Source: Aquidulcibacter sp.
GTDB taxonomy: Bacteria > Pseudomonadota > Alphaproteobacteria > Caulobacterales > Aquidulcibacteraceae
DNA: 64,000 nt
Assembly (NCBI GenBank): GCA_027532555.1
Contig: JAPZTJ010000001.1
Coordinates: 1-64,000, forward strand
Reading direction: 5' to 3'
In this document: piece by piece, positions 27,738 to 37,806 of the stretch
How the letters are laid out: the number at the start of each line of letters is the position of its first letter
Position numbering within the stretch: the first letter of the stretch is position 1
Notes under the pieces: model-generated
Told to the model about the DNA's origin: nothing
The model's input: only the letters and a program-made list of their open reading frames with translations
Database searches by the model: none
Program-made: the position numbers and the translations under genes

Positions 27738-29198
27738 TCAACCCGACGCCAAATCGGTCCAAATGTGCTGCGCCGCATAGGCACGCCACGGTCGCCACAC
27801 CTGTGACCGCTGCTCAAGTGCGTCCCGCGTCGGCCGCTCACCTCCTGGCCGCGCCAAACCACGCGCCAAAGCCACATCCTCAGACGGAAAGGCATCTGGG
27901 TCCCGCAACACACGCAGCGCGATATAGCTGGCGGTCCATGGGCCGATGCCCTTAACGCGTTGCAGTCGCGCCAGTACGAGCTGTGTGTCCCCACCAAAGA
28001 AATCATCTTCTGCCAGATAGGCCTCACAATAGGCCTTTAGACAACGTACCCGAGCCTGTGGCATGCCCAAAAAATCCAATGGTGATCCCAGAATGGATTG
28101 TGCCGTTGGGAATAGGCGCGAAACACCCGATTCTTGCGCCCATTCAGCGGGCAAAGCCGCTCCCAGGTGAGAAACCAAGCTCCCACCAAGCTTAATCGCA
28201 GCGCTAACCGTGATCTGTTGACCAAGGATGGCGCGAATACCTATTTCAAAAGGGTCAAATGCACCAGGAACCCGCAAACCCGGCCTGCGCCTGACCAAAT
28301 CTTGCAACGCCGGATCTTGGCCTAAATGGGCACCAATCACCTCTGGATCGGCAGCCAAATCAAAGACTTCGCGCACCCGCGCAATCACCTTGGGCAGCAT
28401 AGATAAATCCTGCAGCTTCACCTGCACATCCAGCCAGTTGCCCATACCCTGCCCCACAGCAACCAAGCCAATCTGGCCATCCACATGTAGGCTCCGGCAA
28501 TAAATGCCCTCCACATAAGTCTCTACCATCGGATAAAGCCGCGCCTTCATAAACTCTGCCACAGCACCCCAATCAAAAGGCGGCCGGTAGCGAAGCTTCA
28601 GGCGAACATCAGCTGCGGGTGCACCAGGACCTTCAATGCCAATCTCCCGACGCAGAAAAGATGGCGCGGTTTTAAAAACCTGCTGAAACGACTCATTGAA
28701 GCGACGGATCGACCCAAATCCGGAAGCCATAGCGATTTGGGTGATGGTCAGATCCGTTTCATGCAGCAATTGTTTCGCCAATAAAAGCCGGCGGGTTAGC
28801 GCAACGCTGACCGGGCTTGCCCCAACATGCTTCAAGAACAGCCGACGCAATTGCCGCTCACCCAAGCCAAGTCGGCTCGCCAGCTGTTCTACGCTGCCGC
28901 TATCCAACGCGCCTTCCTCAATCAAGCGCAAGGCCCGCCCGACAGAACTCGACGTACCCCGCCACGCAGGAGTATCCGGCGCGGTCTCAGGACGGCAGCG
29001 TAAACAGGGTCGAAAACCTTCGTCTTGCGCGACAGCAGCCGAGGGATAAAAAACGACATTCTCGCGCTTCGGCAGCCGCGCAGAGCAAATTGGGCGACAA
29101 TAGATGCCCGTCGTTTTTACGGCAGTGAAGAAGCGGCCATCGTAGCGGCTATCCCGCGCTGAAATAATTGCATAGCAGGCGTCTTGATCGAGGGTCAT
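27738..29198 (-). CDS. Ada-AlkA fusion: DNA repair regulator and 3-methyladenine glycosylase
   Basis: A 486-residue multidomain repair protein. Residues 1-75 are the zinc-bound Ada methyl-acceptor domain, with its four cysteines in TTGIYCRPICSAR and GFRPCLRCRPE. Residues 90-190 are an AraC-type HTH (SVEQLASRLGLGERQLRRLF). From about 195 comes an AlkA-type N-terminal domain, then the HhH-GPD glycosylase fold with RVKGIGPWTASYIALR and the catalytic Asp. Methyl-phosphotriester sensing would switch on transcription while the same protein excises alkylated bases. The ATG after the long upstream open stretch matches the domain start. It is divergent from ogt. Confidence 0.92.
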   Translation of the reverse strand: MTLDQDACYAIISARDSRYDGRFFTAVKTTGIYCRPICSARLPKRENVVFYPSAAVAQDEGFRPCLRCRPETAPDTPAWRGTSSSVGRALRLIEEGALDSGSVEQLASRLGLGERQLRRLFLKHVGASPVSVALTRRLLLAKQLLHETDLTITQIAMASGFGSIRRFNESFQQVFKTAPSFLRREIGIEGPGAPAADVRLKLRYRPPFDWGAVAEFMKARLYPMVETYVEGIYCRSLHVDGQIGLVAVGQGMGNWLDVQVKLQDLSMLPKVIARVREVFDLAADPEVIGAHLGQDPALQDLVRRRPGLRVPGAFDPFEIGIRAILGQQITVSAAIKLGGSLVSHLGAALPAEWAQESGVSRLFPTAQSILGSPLDFLGMPQARVRCLKAYCEAYLAEDDFFGGDTQLVLARLQRVKGIGPWTASYIALRVLRDPDAFPSEDVALARGLARPGGERPTRDALEQRSQVWRPWRAYAAQHIWTDLASG

Positions 29199-29358
29199 GA
29201 GCCTTCTTGCCAGCACACCTGCCTGTGGTCTAGCGGAATTCGGACATGACAAGCCGTAATCGCGGCGGCCAATCAGTACGTCCGAAAACCGCTAGCCAAG
29301 CTTAAAGCAATGTTTCAAACCATAGCCACTTCTATTACCTTGTCTTAGGACCCCTCAC

Positions 29359-29880
29359 ATGAAGCTCACGCTTAGTCACATTGAAACTCCCACCGGACCA
29401 ATGATGATGTTATTGGACGACGAAAAGCGGGTACGCCTCCTTGAATGGGTCGACCATCGGGCTCGTATGGATCGTCTGCTTGCGCGCCACTATCCCAAGA
29501 CAAGCTTCGCACTGACTGAAGAGATGCCACCAGAGCGCTATCATCAGGCCATTCATGCCTATTTTGCTGGTAACCTAGAGGCTCTGGTGGCTTTGCCGGT
29601 TGCCTTTGGCGGTACAGCTTTCCAGCAAACAGTTTGGCAGGCGCTGCAGACGATCCCGGCAGGCAAGACCCTCAGTTATGGCCAGCTGGCCGCCCAAATC
29701 GGCAATCCAAAAGGGATGCGCGCCGTGGGCCTAGCAAATGGCGCCAATCCAATTGCACTCATTGTTCCCTGTCACCGTGTTATCGGTGCAAACGGCACGC
29801 TAACCGGCTATGGCGGCGGGATGGAACGCAAGCATTGGCTCTTGCGCCATGAAGGGTCACTGCCGCAAAATCTTTTATAG
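29359..29880 (+). CDS. ogt: Methylated-DNA-protein cysteine methyltransferase
   Basis: Suicide repair protein that removes the methyl group from O6-methylguanine. The 173-residue protein has the C-terminal DNA-binding/active-site domain with the acceptor Cys138 in IVPCHRVIG and the preceding RAVGLANGANP segment. It is divergent from the Ada-AlkA fusion with about 160 bases between, the likely site of Ada-dependent control of both. Confidence 0.94.
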   Translation: MKLTLSHIETPTGPMMMLLDDEKRVRLLEWVDHRARMDRLLARHYPKTSFALTEEMPPERYHQAIHAYFAGNLEALVALPVAFGGTAFQQTVWQALQTIPAGKTLSYGQLAAQIGNPKGMRAVGLANGANPIALIVPCHRVIGANGTLTGYGGGMERKHWLLRHEGSLPQNLL

Positions 29881-29930
29881 GGCCCCCCTGCCCGCTGGGC
29901 AAAGCAGTTGAGATCGCTTAAACAAATTCT

Positions 29931-30833
29931 ATGACCACTTTCGGCGACCGCCTAACCGAACAAACCCGCTTACGTGCCACCCCGCTCTGCGTTGGATTTG
30001 ACCCCTTCCCCGAGTTGATCCCGTCAATTTTTGGCCCGAAAGGCGAGCTCCAAACGCTCGAGCGCTTCTTTAGCGCTGTCATCGAAGAACTTGCCGGCCA
30101 AGTGCCCATCGTAAAGCCCCAAATTGGCTTGTTTGAGCCGTGGGGTGCCGATGGCGTCGCCTTAACTGGAAAGCTTGCTCGCTTCGCCCTTGACCAGAAT
30201 CTCATGGTCTTGATCGATGCCAAGCGAGGCGACATCGGATCGACTGCGGAGGGCTATGCGCGCGCCTTTCTTGGCGCAAACGCCCCAACCCCCTGCGACT
30301 GTTTGACGGTCAACCCCTATCTGGGCCTCGACTCTCTCCTGCCCTTTGCCGATGCCGCGAAAGCAAATAACAAAGGCATCGCGGTCCTTGTCCGCACCTC
30401 CAATCCCGGAGCCAAAGACTTTCAGGATATCGACTGCTCTGGTGCCCCTCTGTGGGTCCGGGTCGGCGAGAAACTTGTCGGCATCCAAGAAGACTTGATG
30501 GGCCAATCTGGCTTCTCATCGCTCATGGTGGTGTGCGGGGCCACTTGGCCAGCAGAAGCTGTGAGATTGCGCGCTATTCTTCCAAGAACCCTCTTCTTGG
30601 TGCCAGGCTATGGCGCACAAGGCGGCGCGGCCAAGGATGCGCTCGCGGGACTTGTACCCGGCCCAAGCGGCCATGAAGGTGGCGTCGTCTCATCTTCCCG
30701 CGCAATCTTATACAGTAAGGCTGCGGCAGAAACCCAATCACTGTTAGCTTGGCGAAACGCTTTTCAGCAAACCTTGCAAGCCACAATTAGTGAACTCAGG
30801 GCTGCGTCCGCAGATGTCGCAGGGCGAAGCTAG
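29931..30833 (+). CDS. pyrF: Orotidine 5'-phosphate decarboxylase, type 2
   Basis: Final step of UMP synthesis, decarboxylating OMP. At 300 residues it belongs to the longer type-2 PyrF subfamily. The catalytic Asp-Lys-Asp cluster is in LIDAKRGDIGSTAEGYA (about residues 96-112), substrate-binding residues are in VNPYLG, and the C-terminal PGYGAQGG loop is present. It stands alone 50 bases after ogt, and addB starts 34 bases after its stop. Confidence 0.93.
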   Translation: MTTFGDRLTEQTRLRATPLCVGFDPFPELIPSIFGPKGELQTLERFFSAVIEELAGQVPIVKPQIGLFEPWGADGVALTGKLARFALDQNLMVLIDAKRGDIGSTAEGYARAFLGANAPTPCDCLTVNPYLGLDSLLPFADAAKANNKGIAVLVRTSNPGAKDFQDIDCSGAPLWVRVGEKLVGIQEDLMGQSGFSSLMVVCGATWPAEAVRLRAILPRTLFLVPGYGAQGGAAKDALAGLVPGPSGHEGGVVSSSRAILYSKAAAETQSLLAWRNAFQQTLQATISELRAASADVAGRS

Positions 30834-30867
30834 GCGAGACCGATCAAAGCACCGATTTCAGGATGGA

Positions 30868-33800
30868 ATGACCACAATGTGCGACTTATTCGAGACGCCA
30901 ACACCCCGGGTCTTCACCATTCCCCCAGCCGTATCGTTTCTTGACGTACTCGCGCGTACGTTAGTCGAAGCCCTGTCGCACGATGAGACCCCGTTTGCGC
31001 TGTCTGATGCCATCATTGTCCTGCCCACCCGGCGGGCGGCACGTGGACTTGCTCAAGCCTTTCTAAACTGCAGTCCACAGGCGGCTACGCTTTTGCCGCG
31101 CATCCGAACTTTGGGCGACCTTGACCCGGACGATGCAGGCCTTGGTGAGTTTGGCGACGATCTAGACCAAATCCCCGCCATCAACCCACTCGCACGGCGC
31201 CTAATTCTTGCCCGCCTCATCCAAGCCCGTGGCCTCGAGTCAGACTGGTCACACGACCCAGTCTCGGCGTTGCTCGCTGCCGACGCCCTCGCGGATTTGC
31301 TCGACTCCGCCGCGATGATGGCCAGTGGTGCGGACATGTTTGACTGGTCCAAATTGTCGACCATGGTCAGGGAGCATGAATTAGCCAAGCATTGGGAACA
31401 ATCCACCACTTTCCTATCCATTGTCACCGAAGCTTGGCCCGCCTATTTGGCTAGCGTTAACAAAGTTGATCCCGGCGTGCAGCAGCGGCGCAATATCGAG
31501 GCGATGGTGGCAAAATGGCGCACCGCCCCACCAGAGCAAACAATCGTGCTGGCAGGGTCTACCGGCTCTATGCCCGTAACACGCAAGCTGATGCATCTGA
31601 TCGCACGCCTCCCAAAGGGCATAGTCGTCCTACCGGGTCTGGATTCGCACATATCAAGCGACGCATGGAACGCAGCACGACACGATGATCAACATCCCCA
31701 GCGTGCCTTGTCCGAAGCCATTGAAGCCATCGGAATCGAGCGCCAAAACGTCCAGGTTTTGCCCAATGTTGTAGAGCCGTTTGGACTGGCGCAGCGACGC
31801 CTTGTGATTAATGAAGCTTTGACGCCGCAGGCCTCGACCGCTGACTGGCCGTCGCGAATCAAGGAACTTGGAGCGGAAAACATTATCGCTGGGCTTGAAG
31901 GCTTAACCTTAATTGAAGCGGCCAGCGAAGAAGAAGAAGCAAGTCTGATCGCCCATGAATTGCGTGAGACACTTGAAACGCCAGACCAAACTGTTGCCCT
32001 CGTTACACCAAGCGCAGAAATCGCCCGGCGAGTTGCCGCAAAAATGCAGCGCTGGGAGATTCAGGTCGACGTTTCATCTGGTCGACCGATCAGCGACACC
32101 AGCGTGGGCAGCTTCCTACGTCATGTGATGCACTGGATCCAAGACCCTAGCGACCCAGTGGTCTTATGCGCATTACTTGGACATCCTTTGACCTCAGTAG
32201 GTCTTGCGCGCGATCATATTGCTGCCTGCGCCGCGGCGATCGAAATTGGCATCTTGCGGGGCCCAAGAAAAGCGCGAACCCTGCCCCAATTGATTGCGCA
32301 ACTAGAAGCCCTCAAACCAGACTACTGGCGCACCATGAAGGTCGATGGCCACTCCGTGCAGAAACACGATGGCATCAACTTACTTATAAAGCTTGACCAG
32401 CACCTCACCCAAGCAGGACCACTCAGCGGCGCCTTGCCCGACTGTGCCCAAAGTATAGCTGGGTTAGCCGAAGTGCTCGCCGCCACTGAAACCCAAAAGG
32501 GGGCCGACATTGTTTGGCGCGGAGAGGCTGGGGAGTCCGCCGCACGTTTCTTTGCCGCTTTGATGGAACATGGCCATCTTTTTCCGCCAATCCAGCCCCA
32601 AGCAATAGGCCGGACCCTCGATCACTTAATGGCAGACTTGGTCGTTCGCCCGCGAGGAACGCATCCCCGTATCGCCATTCTGGGGCCACTCGAAGCACGG
32701 CTCCTACAGTTCAACAAAGTGGTCTTGGCAGGCCTTGATGAGGGCGTTTGGCCACAAGCCGCAGCGCCGGACCCCTTCCTGTCCCGCCCGATGCGCCGGC
32801 ATTTAGGCCTGCCTTCCCCTGACACACGGATCGGCCTGTCTGCGCATGACTTCGCCCAATTTGCCGCCGCGCCGCATGTCGTTTTGACGCGCTCTGCCCG
32901 CCGAAAGGATGCGCCGGCTGTTCCCTCGCGGTGGCTCTGGCGATTGAAGACCCTTGCAGCAGGGGCCTTAGATCAAACAACCGCACTTAGGGTTCTGACA
33001 GAGGGCTCGCATTGGCAATCGCTGTTACGGGCGCATGCGCCCAACCGCGTCTTCGAGCCGACCAAAGCCATTCCAAGTCCAAGACCGCCGATTGAGGCCC
33101 GCCCCCGGAGTTTTCACGCCACGCAAGTAGAAGTTTGGATCCGAGACCCCTATCGCACCTATGTCGAAAAAATCCTCAATCTACGTGCCCTTGACCCTCT
33201 AGGTGGGCCAATCAGCGCTGGCGTGCGCGGCAGTGCGATCCACAAAGGCTTTGAAGTCATCGCTGATTGGTACAATCACCCACCTTTAGACGCGCGCAAA
33301 GCCCTGCATCAGGCGTTTGAAGCAGCCCTGCACAAGGCTGGCTATGATGACACAAGTCTTGCCGTGGAATTGGCACGTTTAGAACCAACGATTGCTTTTG
33401 CTGCCACCCTCGAGATCGAACGCCTGCGCGCAGGTTGGTGCCCGATGGTCGAAAAGTCCGGGAAACTAACGCTCGACACCCTCGAAGGAGACTTTACCGT
33501 GAATGCGCGAGCGGACCGGGTCGATGTCGGACCTGAAGGCACCGAAATCCTTGACTTCAAAAGCGGCAAGCCTCCAACCACGAGTGAAGTCTACGCCATG
33601 TTTGGTGCACAATTGCCAATCATCGCGCTCATTGCAGCAAAGGGAGGCTTTGACGAGCCTGCCATCGGCTTGCCGCATGATTTACGCCACATCCATGTTG
33701 GCGGTCGGAACCCAAAAGTCGAACCAGCGGTGCATGCCAAGACCAGTGTCGAAGAGCTTGTCGAGCGGGCCGAGAATACGCTGAGAAAACTCTCGACCCT

Positions 33801-33930
33801 CTATCATGACCCCATGCGCGCCTACTTGCCCAAGCCGCGCGTCAGCTTGATCAAGAAGGCGACCTATGACGACCCCATCGACCGGCTGGCACGACGGGCA
33901 GAGTGGGCTAATGCCGAGGACAGCGAATGA
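30868..33930 (+). CDS. addB: Double-strand-break repair protein AddB
   Basis: Nuclease/inactive-helicase subunit of the AddAB complex that resects double-strand ends for RecA. The alphaproteobacterial form is here 1020 residues. An N-terminal pseudo-helicase (IIVLPTRRAARGLAQAFL) is followed by a C-terminal PD-(D/E)XK nuclease near residue 890 (ILDFKSGKPP). The start is uncertain: this ATG has AGGA just upstream, a second ATG lies nine bases on, and the open frame reaches back into pyrF. Its stop overlaps addA (ATGA). Confidence 0.94.
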   Translation: MTTMCDLFETPTPRVFTIPPAVSFLDVLARTLVEALSHDETPFALSDAIIVLPTRRAARGLAQAFLNCSPQAATLLPRIRTLGDLDPDDAGLGEFGDDLDQIPAINPLARRLILARLIQARGLESDWSHDPVSALLAADALADLLDSAAMMASGADMFDWSKLSTMVREHELAKHWEQSTTFLSIVTEAWPAYLASVNKVDPGVQQRRNIEAMVAKWRTAPPEQTIVLAGSTGSMPVTRKLMHLIARLPKGIVVLPGLDSHISSDAWNAARHDDQHPQRALSEAIEAIGIERQNVQVLPNVVEPFGLAQRRLVINEALTPQASTADWPSRIKELGAENIIAGLEGLTLIEAASEEEEASLIAHELRETLETPDQTVALVTPSAEIARRVAAKMQRWEIQVDVSSGRPISDTSVGSFLRHVMHWIQDPSDPVVLCALLGHPLTSVGLARDHIAACAAAIEIGILRGPRKARTLPQLIAQLEALKPDYWRTMKVDGHSVQKHDGINLLIKLDQHLTQAGPLSGALPDCAQSIAGLAEVLAATETQKGADIVWRGEAGESAARFFAALMEHGHLFPPIQPQAIGRTLDHLMADLVVRPRGTHPRIAILGPLEARLLQFNKVVLAGLDEGVWPQAAAPDPFLSRPMRRHLGLPSPDTRIGLSAHDFAQFAAAPHVVLTRSARRKDAPAVPSRWLWRLKTLAAGALDQTTALRVLTEGSHWQSLLRAHAPNRVFEPTKAIPSPRPPIEARPRSFHATQVEVWIRDPYRTYVEKILNLRALDPLGGPISAGVRGSAIHKGFEVIADWYNHPPLDARKALHQAFEAALHKAGYDDTSLAVELARLEPTIAFAATLEIERLRAGWCPMVEKSGKLTLDTLEGDFTVNARADRVDVGPEGTEILDFKSGKPPTTSEVYAMFGAQLPIIALIAAKGGFDEPAIGLPHDLRHIHVGGRNPKVEPAVHAKTSVEELVERAENTLRKLSTLYHDPMRAYLPKPRVSLIKKATYDDPIDRLARRAEWANAEDSE

Positions 33931-36900
33931 CCCGCGACATCGTTGCAACCACCAGCCAAAACCAAGCGATTGCCGCAACCCCTGAACTCTCTGTCTGGGC
34001 TAGTGCAAATGCAGGGGCTGGGAAAACAAAGGTCTTAATTGACCGCATCGCCCGTCTGTTGCTGCGGGGTTCTGATCCCGCCAAGATTTTGGCCGTCACC
34101 TATACCAAGGCCGCCGCAGCTGAAATGCAAACCAGACTCTATGAACTCTTAGGGTCTTGGACGATTTCGCCGGATCAGGACCTAACAAGCGCACTACAAA
34201 AGCTCGACCCCGATTTGGGCGAGATTGAAGCAAGCTTCCTGGCTAATGCCCGCGCTTTGTTTGCAAAGGCACTAGAGACGCCAGGTGGCCTGAAAATTCA
34301 GACCATTCACGGCTTCTGCCAAACCATTCTCCAGCGCTTCCCGCTCGAAGCCGGGGTACCGCCGGGCTTTAATGTTTTGGAGGACGCGGCAGCAAAGGCC
34401 TTGCAAGCCAAGGTTTTTCAAGAAGCCTATGCCAAAGCCCCCGACGCCTTCCTACAGGTGGCACGCCTCACAAGCCAAGATGATCATCAGAAACTGATCT
34501 TAGATGCTATGGCTGCAGCAGGCCCCGACCTTGCCGCCGACCCCGATTTTGAGGCAGTGGCCCTAGCACTGGCTCGCACCCTCGCCATCGATCCACAACG
34601 TAGCGAAGACTCTTATCGATTGGCAGCATTGGAAGCGCTTGACGCACAAGAACTCAAGGCCGCCGCCGCAACCCTTTCGAAGGGAAAGAAGTCTGACGTC
34701 GAGATGGCGGCAAGGCTCATGCGGTTAGCCAATTTGGCAGATCTTGAGGACGCTTGGAGTGCTTGGTTAGACCTCGTACTGACAACTAACGGTCAGCCAC
34801 GTAAGCGCCTTTACACCAAGCAATTTGAGACAGATTATGCAATCACTTGCTTATTTGAAGCAGACGGCTCGCTAATCGGCGGCCTCAAAGAAGCGCTAGA
34901 GAAAACACGCGCCGCGCAAACCTACCACCGCTCTCTAGCTCTTACAAAAGCCGTTTATACCTTCAAAAGCACATGGACTAAGGCCAAGCGAGACATCGGT
35001 GCGCTGGACTTTGATGACCTCTTAGTACGGACCTCCGCCTTGTTGCGAGCCGGGGAGGGGGCAGCGGCTTGGGTGCTTTATAAGCTCGACACAGGCCTTG
35101 CTCATATTCTCATCGACGAAGCCCAAGACACCAACCCGCAGCAATGGGACCTCTTGGAGCCGCTCTTCACGGTGCTAGAGCAAGAGGCCAAAACCCAACC
35201 TCGCACCCGCTTTATCGTCGGGGACGAAAAACAATCCATCTATTCGTTCCAAGGCGCAAAGCCGGAGCGCTTCTTGGAGGAGAAGGAACGTTTTGAAGCA
35301 GGCGCAGCCGAAGGGACGGACCAAAGACGCAGTCTTGCATTCGACCTTTCTTTTCGCTCGAGCCAGACCATCCTAAACGCCGTGGATGCGGTTTGGGCCT
35401 GTGCGACCCTCGGCTACGCACCCGCCATAGCGCAGACGGACGAAATAGAAGCGCCGTTTGAGCGCAAATATGCTTTTCCGACTCAACATATCGCCTATCG
35501 CACGGACCATACGGGCGCGGTGGAGCTTTGGCCGAAGACTGTTACCGGCGAAAAAAACGCTGAAACCGACGCATGGGACCACCCGCTGAACATCGAACGC
35601 GAGGACAGTAGCCGCAATCGTCTCGCTGAACGGATCACATTGGAGCTTAAGGCACGCTTGGATCGTGGCTTTGCCATCCCATCCAAAGAAGGTCTTCGCC
35701 CCATGACCCCGGGCGATGTCATGATCCTTGTCAAAAAGCGCGGGCCCTTTTTCCACCAACTCATCAAGCGCCTGAAGTATCATAAGGTCCCTGTGGCTGG
35801 GGCAGACCGGATTAAGCTCGTTGAGGACCCAGCCATACAAGATCTGATTGCATTGGGTCGTTTTGCCTTATTGCCACAGGATGATTTCAACACTGCCTGC
35901 GTGCTCAAGGGTGCATTTTGTGGCCTTGTCGATGATGACACACATCTATTCCCTCTGGCTTGGGACCGGGGGAGTCAGTCCTTGTGGCAACGGCTCCAAA
36001 AATCCGCCGATCCTGCCCACGCTCCGGTGGCAGCGATGCTAAAATCTGTGCTTGGTCGCGCAGGTCATATGCCGCCTTACGAGTTTTACGCCTCGATCCT
36101 TGAACGGCCGTGCTTGGACGGTAAAACCGGCTGGACCTTATTGATTGAACGTTTAGGCCATGAAGCTCGCGAACCTGTGGAAGCGTTTTTGGGCCGCGCC
36201 CTCAGTCAAGGTCGGACCGAAACACCTAGTTTGCATGGGTTTTTGGCCGCTATCGAAAATGACGCCGCCGACGTTAAGCGCGAAATGGAGCAGGGCAGTG
36301 ATGGTGTGCGCGTCATGACCATTCATGGGGCGAAAGGCTTAGAAGCCCCAGTCGTCATTCTGCCAGAAACAACATCACCAAGGGGTGCCACAAAGACACC
36401 TTTTCACTACGTCACAGACGCACAAGCTTTCCTCTGGTCACCTACCGCCAAAGAAGATCCCGAAGTGTTTGCCAATCTCCGCTTAGCCCAATCCGAGGCA
36501 GAAAAGCGTGAGGACGCCCGGCTTCTTTATGTCGCAATGACGCGCGCGCGCGACCTTTTGATCCTCTGTGGCTTCCATTTTGGACAAGCGAAGAAAGACA
36601 AAGACGAGTCCAGCGAAGATGAGCCGGAAACAAGCGCGAAGGACACATGGTACGACTTGTTTGATCAAGCGCTCACCCTGATGGGTCCCGGCAAAGAGCT
36701 TGAGGCCCAAGCCGGGGTCGATGACGCTTTCAGCTACCAACTTTGGGGCCACTATGCCGGGGCCCTACAAACTCAAGCGCCGAACCGTCCAAAGCCCCCA
36801 CCACTGCCTGCTTGGATCGACCAAGCACCGCCCACAGAAAAGCAACGCGGACGCCGAATTGCGCCGTCGGCCTTGGCACCAGATGGATCGGAACCGGCGA

Positions 36901-37454
36901 CGCTTTCTCCGCTGCAACCCGATGCACGGCTGCGCTTTCTGCGCGGACGTCTGATCCACGAATTGCTGCAACGCCTTCCTGATGTTCCCGAAGAAACATG
37001 GGTGGATCGTGGACGAAATCGCCTGGCACGAGAAGCAGACTTGAGCGAGGACACCCGTGATCAAATGCTAGAGGAGACGCTCGCCGCCCTGCGTCATCCC
37101 ACTTTCGCGCCCCTGTTTGGCCCACAAAGCCGGGCTGAAGCTACCATTGTTGGACGAGGGCCCGGTCTACCCGACGATATGGTTGTTAATGGAAGCGTTG
37201 ACCGTCTGGTCGTCACGGAGACAGAAGTTCTTGTGCTGGACTTCAAGACCAATCGGCCACCACCGCTGACAGTTGAAGGCGTTGCACAGGTTTATCTGAA
37301 CCAAATGGCCGCCTATCGCGCACTTCTTCAGGGCAATTGGCCGGACAAACACGTGCGATGCGCCCTTCTGTGGACTGACGGACCGCGTCTCATGGAATTA
37401 CCTGATCAAATTCTGGATGACGCCTTGCGCGTGATTGCTAGGCTGCCTAGTTAG
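33927..37454 (+). CDS. addA: Double-strand-break repair helicase-nuclease AddA
   Basis: UvrD-like helicase and nuclease of the AddAB complex, 1175 residues. Walker A is SANAGAGKTKVLIDRIARLLL near the N-terminus. The QTIHGFCQ motif and the helicase motif II ILIDEAQDTNPQQW (about residues 395-408) follow, then the MTIHGAKGLEAPVV motif. The C-terminal PD-(D/E)XK nuclease has GSVDRLVVTETEVLVLDFKTN. The gene is translationally coupled to addB and followed by trxA, the standard alphaproteobacterial order. Confidence 0.96.
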   Translation: MTRDIVATTSQNQAIAATPELSVWASANAGAGKTKVLIDRIARLLLRGSDPAKILAVTYTKAAAAEMQTRLYELLGSWTISPDQDLTSALQKLDPDLGEIEASFLANARALFAKALETPGGLKIQTIHGFCQTILQRFPLEAGVPPGFNVLEDAAAKALQAKVFQEAYAKAPDAFLQVARLTSQDDHQKLILDAMAAAGPDLAADPDFEAVALALARTLAIDPQRSEDSYRLAALEALDAQELKAAAATLSKGKKSDVEMAARLMRLANLADLEDAWSAWLDLVLTTNGQPRKRLYTKQFETDYAITCLFEADGSLIGGLKEALEKTRAAQTYHRSLALTKAVYTFKSTWTKAKRDIGALDFDDLLVRTSALLRAGEGAAAWVLYKLDTGLAHILIDEAQDTNPQQWDLLEPLFTVLEQEAKTQPRTRFIVGDEKQSIYSFQGAKPERFLEEKERFEAGAAEGTDQRRSLAFDLSFRSSQTILNAVDAVWACATLGYAPAIAQTDEIEAPFERKYAFPTQHIAYRTDHTGAVELWPKTVTGEKNAETDAWDHPLNIEREDSSRNRLAERITLELKARLDRGFAIPSKEGLRPMTPGDVMILVKKRGPFFHQLIKRLKYHKVPVAGADRIKLVEDPAIQDLIALGRFALLPQDDFNTACVLKGAFCGLVDDDTHLFPLAWDRGSQSLWQRLQKSADPAHAPVAAMLKSVLGRAGHMPPYEFYASILERPCLDGKTGWTLLIERLGHEAREPVEAFLGRALSQGRTETPSLHGFLAAIENDAADVKREMEQGSDGVRVMTIHGAKGLEAPVVILPETTSPRGATKTPFHYVTDAQAFLWSPTAKEDPEVFANLRLAQSEAEKREDARLLYVAMTRARDLLILCGFHFGQAKKDKDESSEDEPETSAKDTWYDLFDQALTLMGPGKELEAQAGVDDAFSYQLWGHYAGALQTQAPNRPKPPPLPAWIDQAPPTEKQRGRRIAPSALAPDGSEPATLSPLQPDARLRFLRGRLIHELLQRLPDVPEETWVDRGRNRLAREADLSEDTRDQMLEETLAALRHPTFAPLFGPQSRAEATIVGRGPGLPDDMVVNGSVDRLVVTETEVLVLDFKTNRPPPLTVEGVAQVYLNQMAAYRALLQGNWPDKHVRCALLWTDGPRLMELPDQILDDALRVIARLPS

Positions 37455-37481
37455 GGTAACAAGCCAATTGGAGTTCACAAC

Positions 37482-37802
37482 ATGCCAACCCTAGCAATCA
37501 CCGACGACAGCTTTGAATCAGACGTTCTGAAAGCTTCGGGTCCAGTTCTTGTGGACTTTTGGGCAGAATGGTGCGGTCCATGTAAGCAAATCGGTCCGGC
37601 TCTGGAAGAAATTTCTGAGGAAATGGCTGGCCAGCTTGTGGTTGCCAAGCTGAACATTGACGACAATCCGAGCACAGGATCACGCTATGGTGTGCGCGGA
37701 ATCCCAACCATGATGTTGTTTAAAGATGGTCAAGTGGTCTCCACCAAAGTGGGTGCGATGGCAAAAAGCCGTATTTCGGCTTGGATTGGCGAAAGCCTAT
37801 AA
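37482..37802 (+). CDS. trxA: Thioredoxin
   Basis: A 106-residue cytoplasmic thioredoxin with the redox motif WCGPC (C31 and C34), the buried Asp in VDFWAEW and the cis-Pro loop GIPTMMLF. It reduces protein disulfides using thioredoxin reductase. GGAG precedes the ATG. Placement behind addBA is conserved in the class and it may be co-transcribed; the gap is 27 bases. Confidence 0.96.
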   Translation: MPTLAITDDSFESDVLKASGPVLVDFWAEWCGPCKQIGPALEEISEEMAGQLVVAKLNIDDNPSTGSRYGVRGIPTMMLFKDGQVVSTKVGAMAKSRISAWIGESL

Positions 37803-37806
37803 TTCC

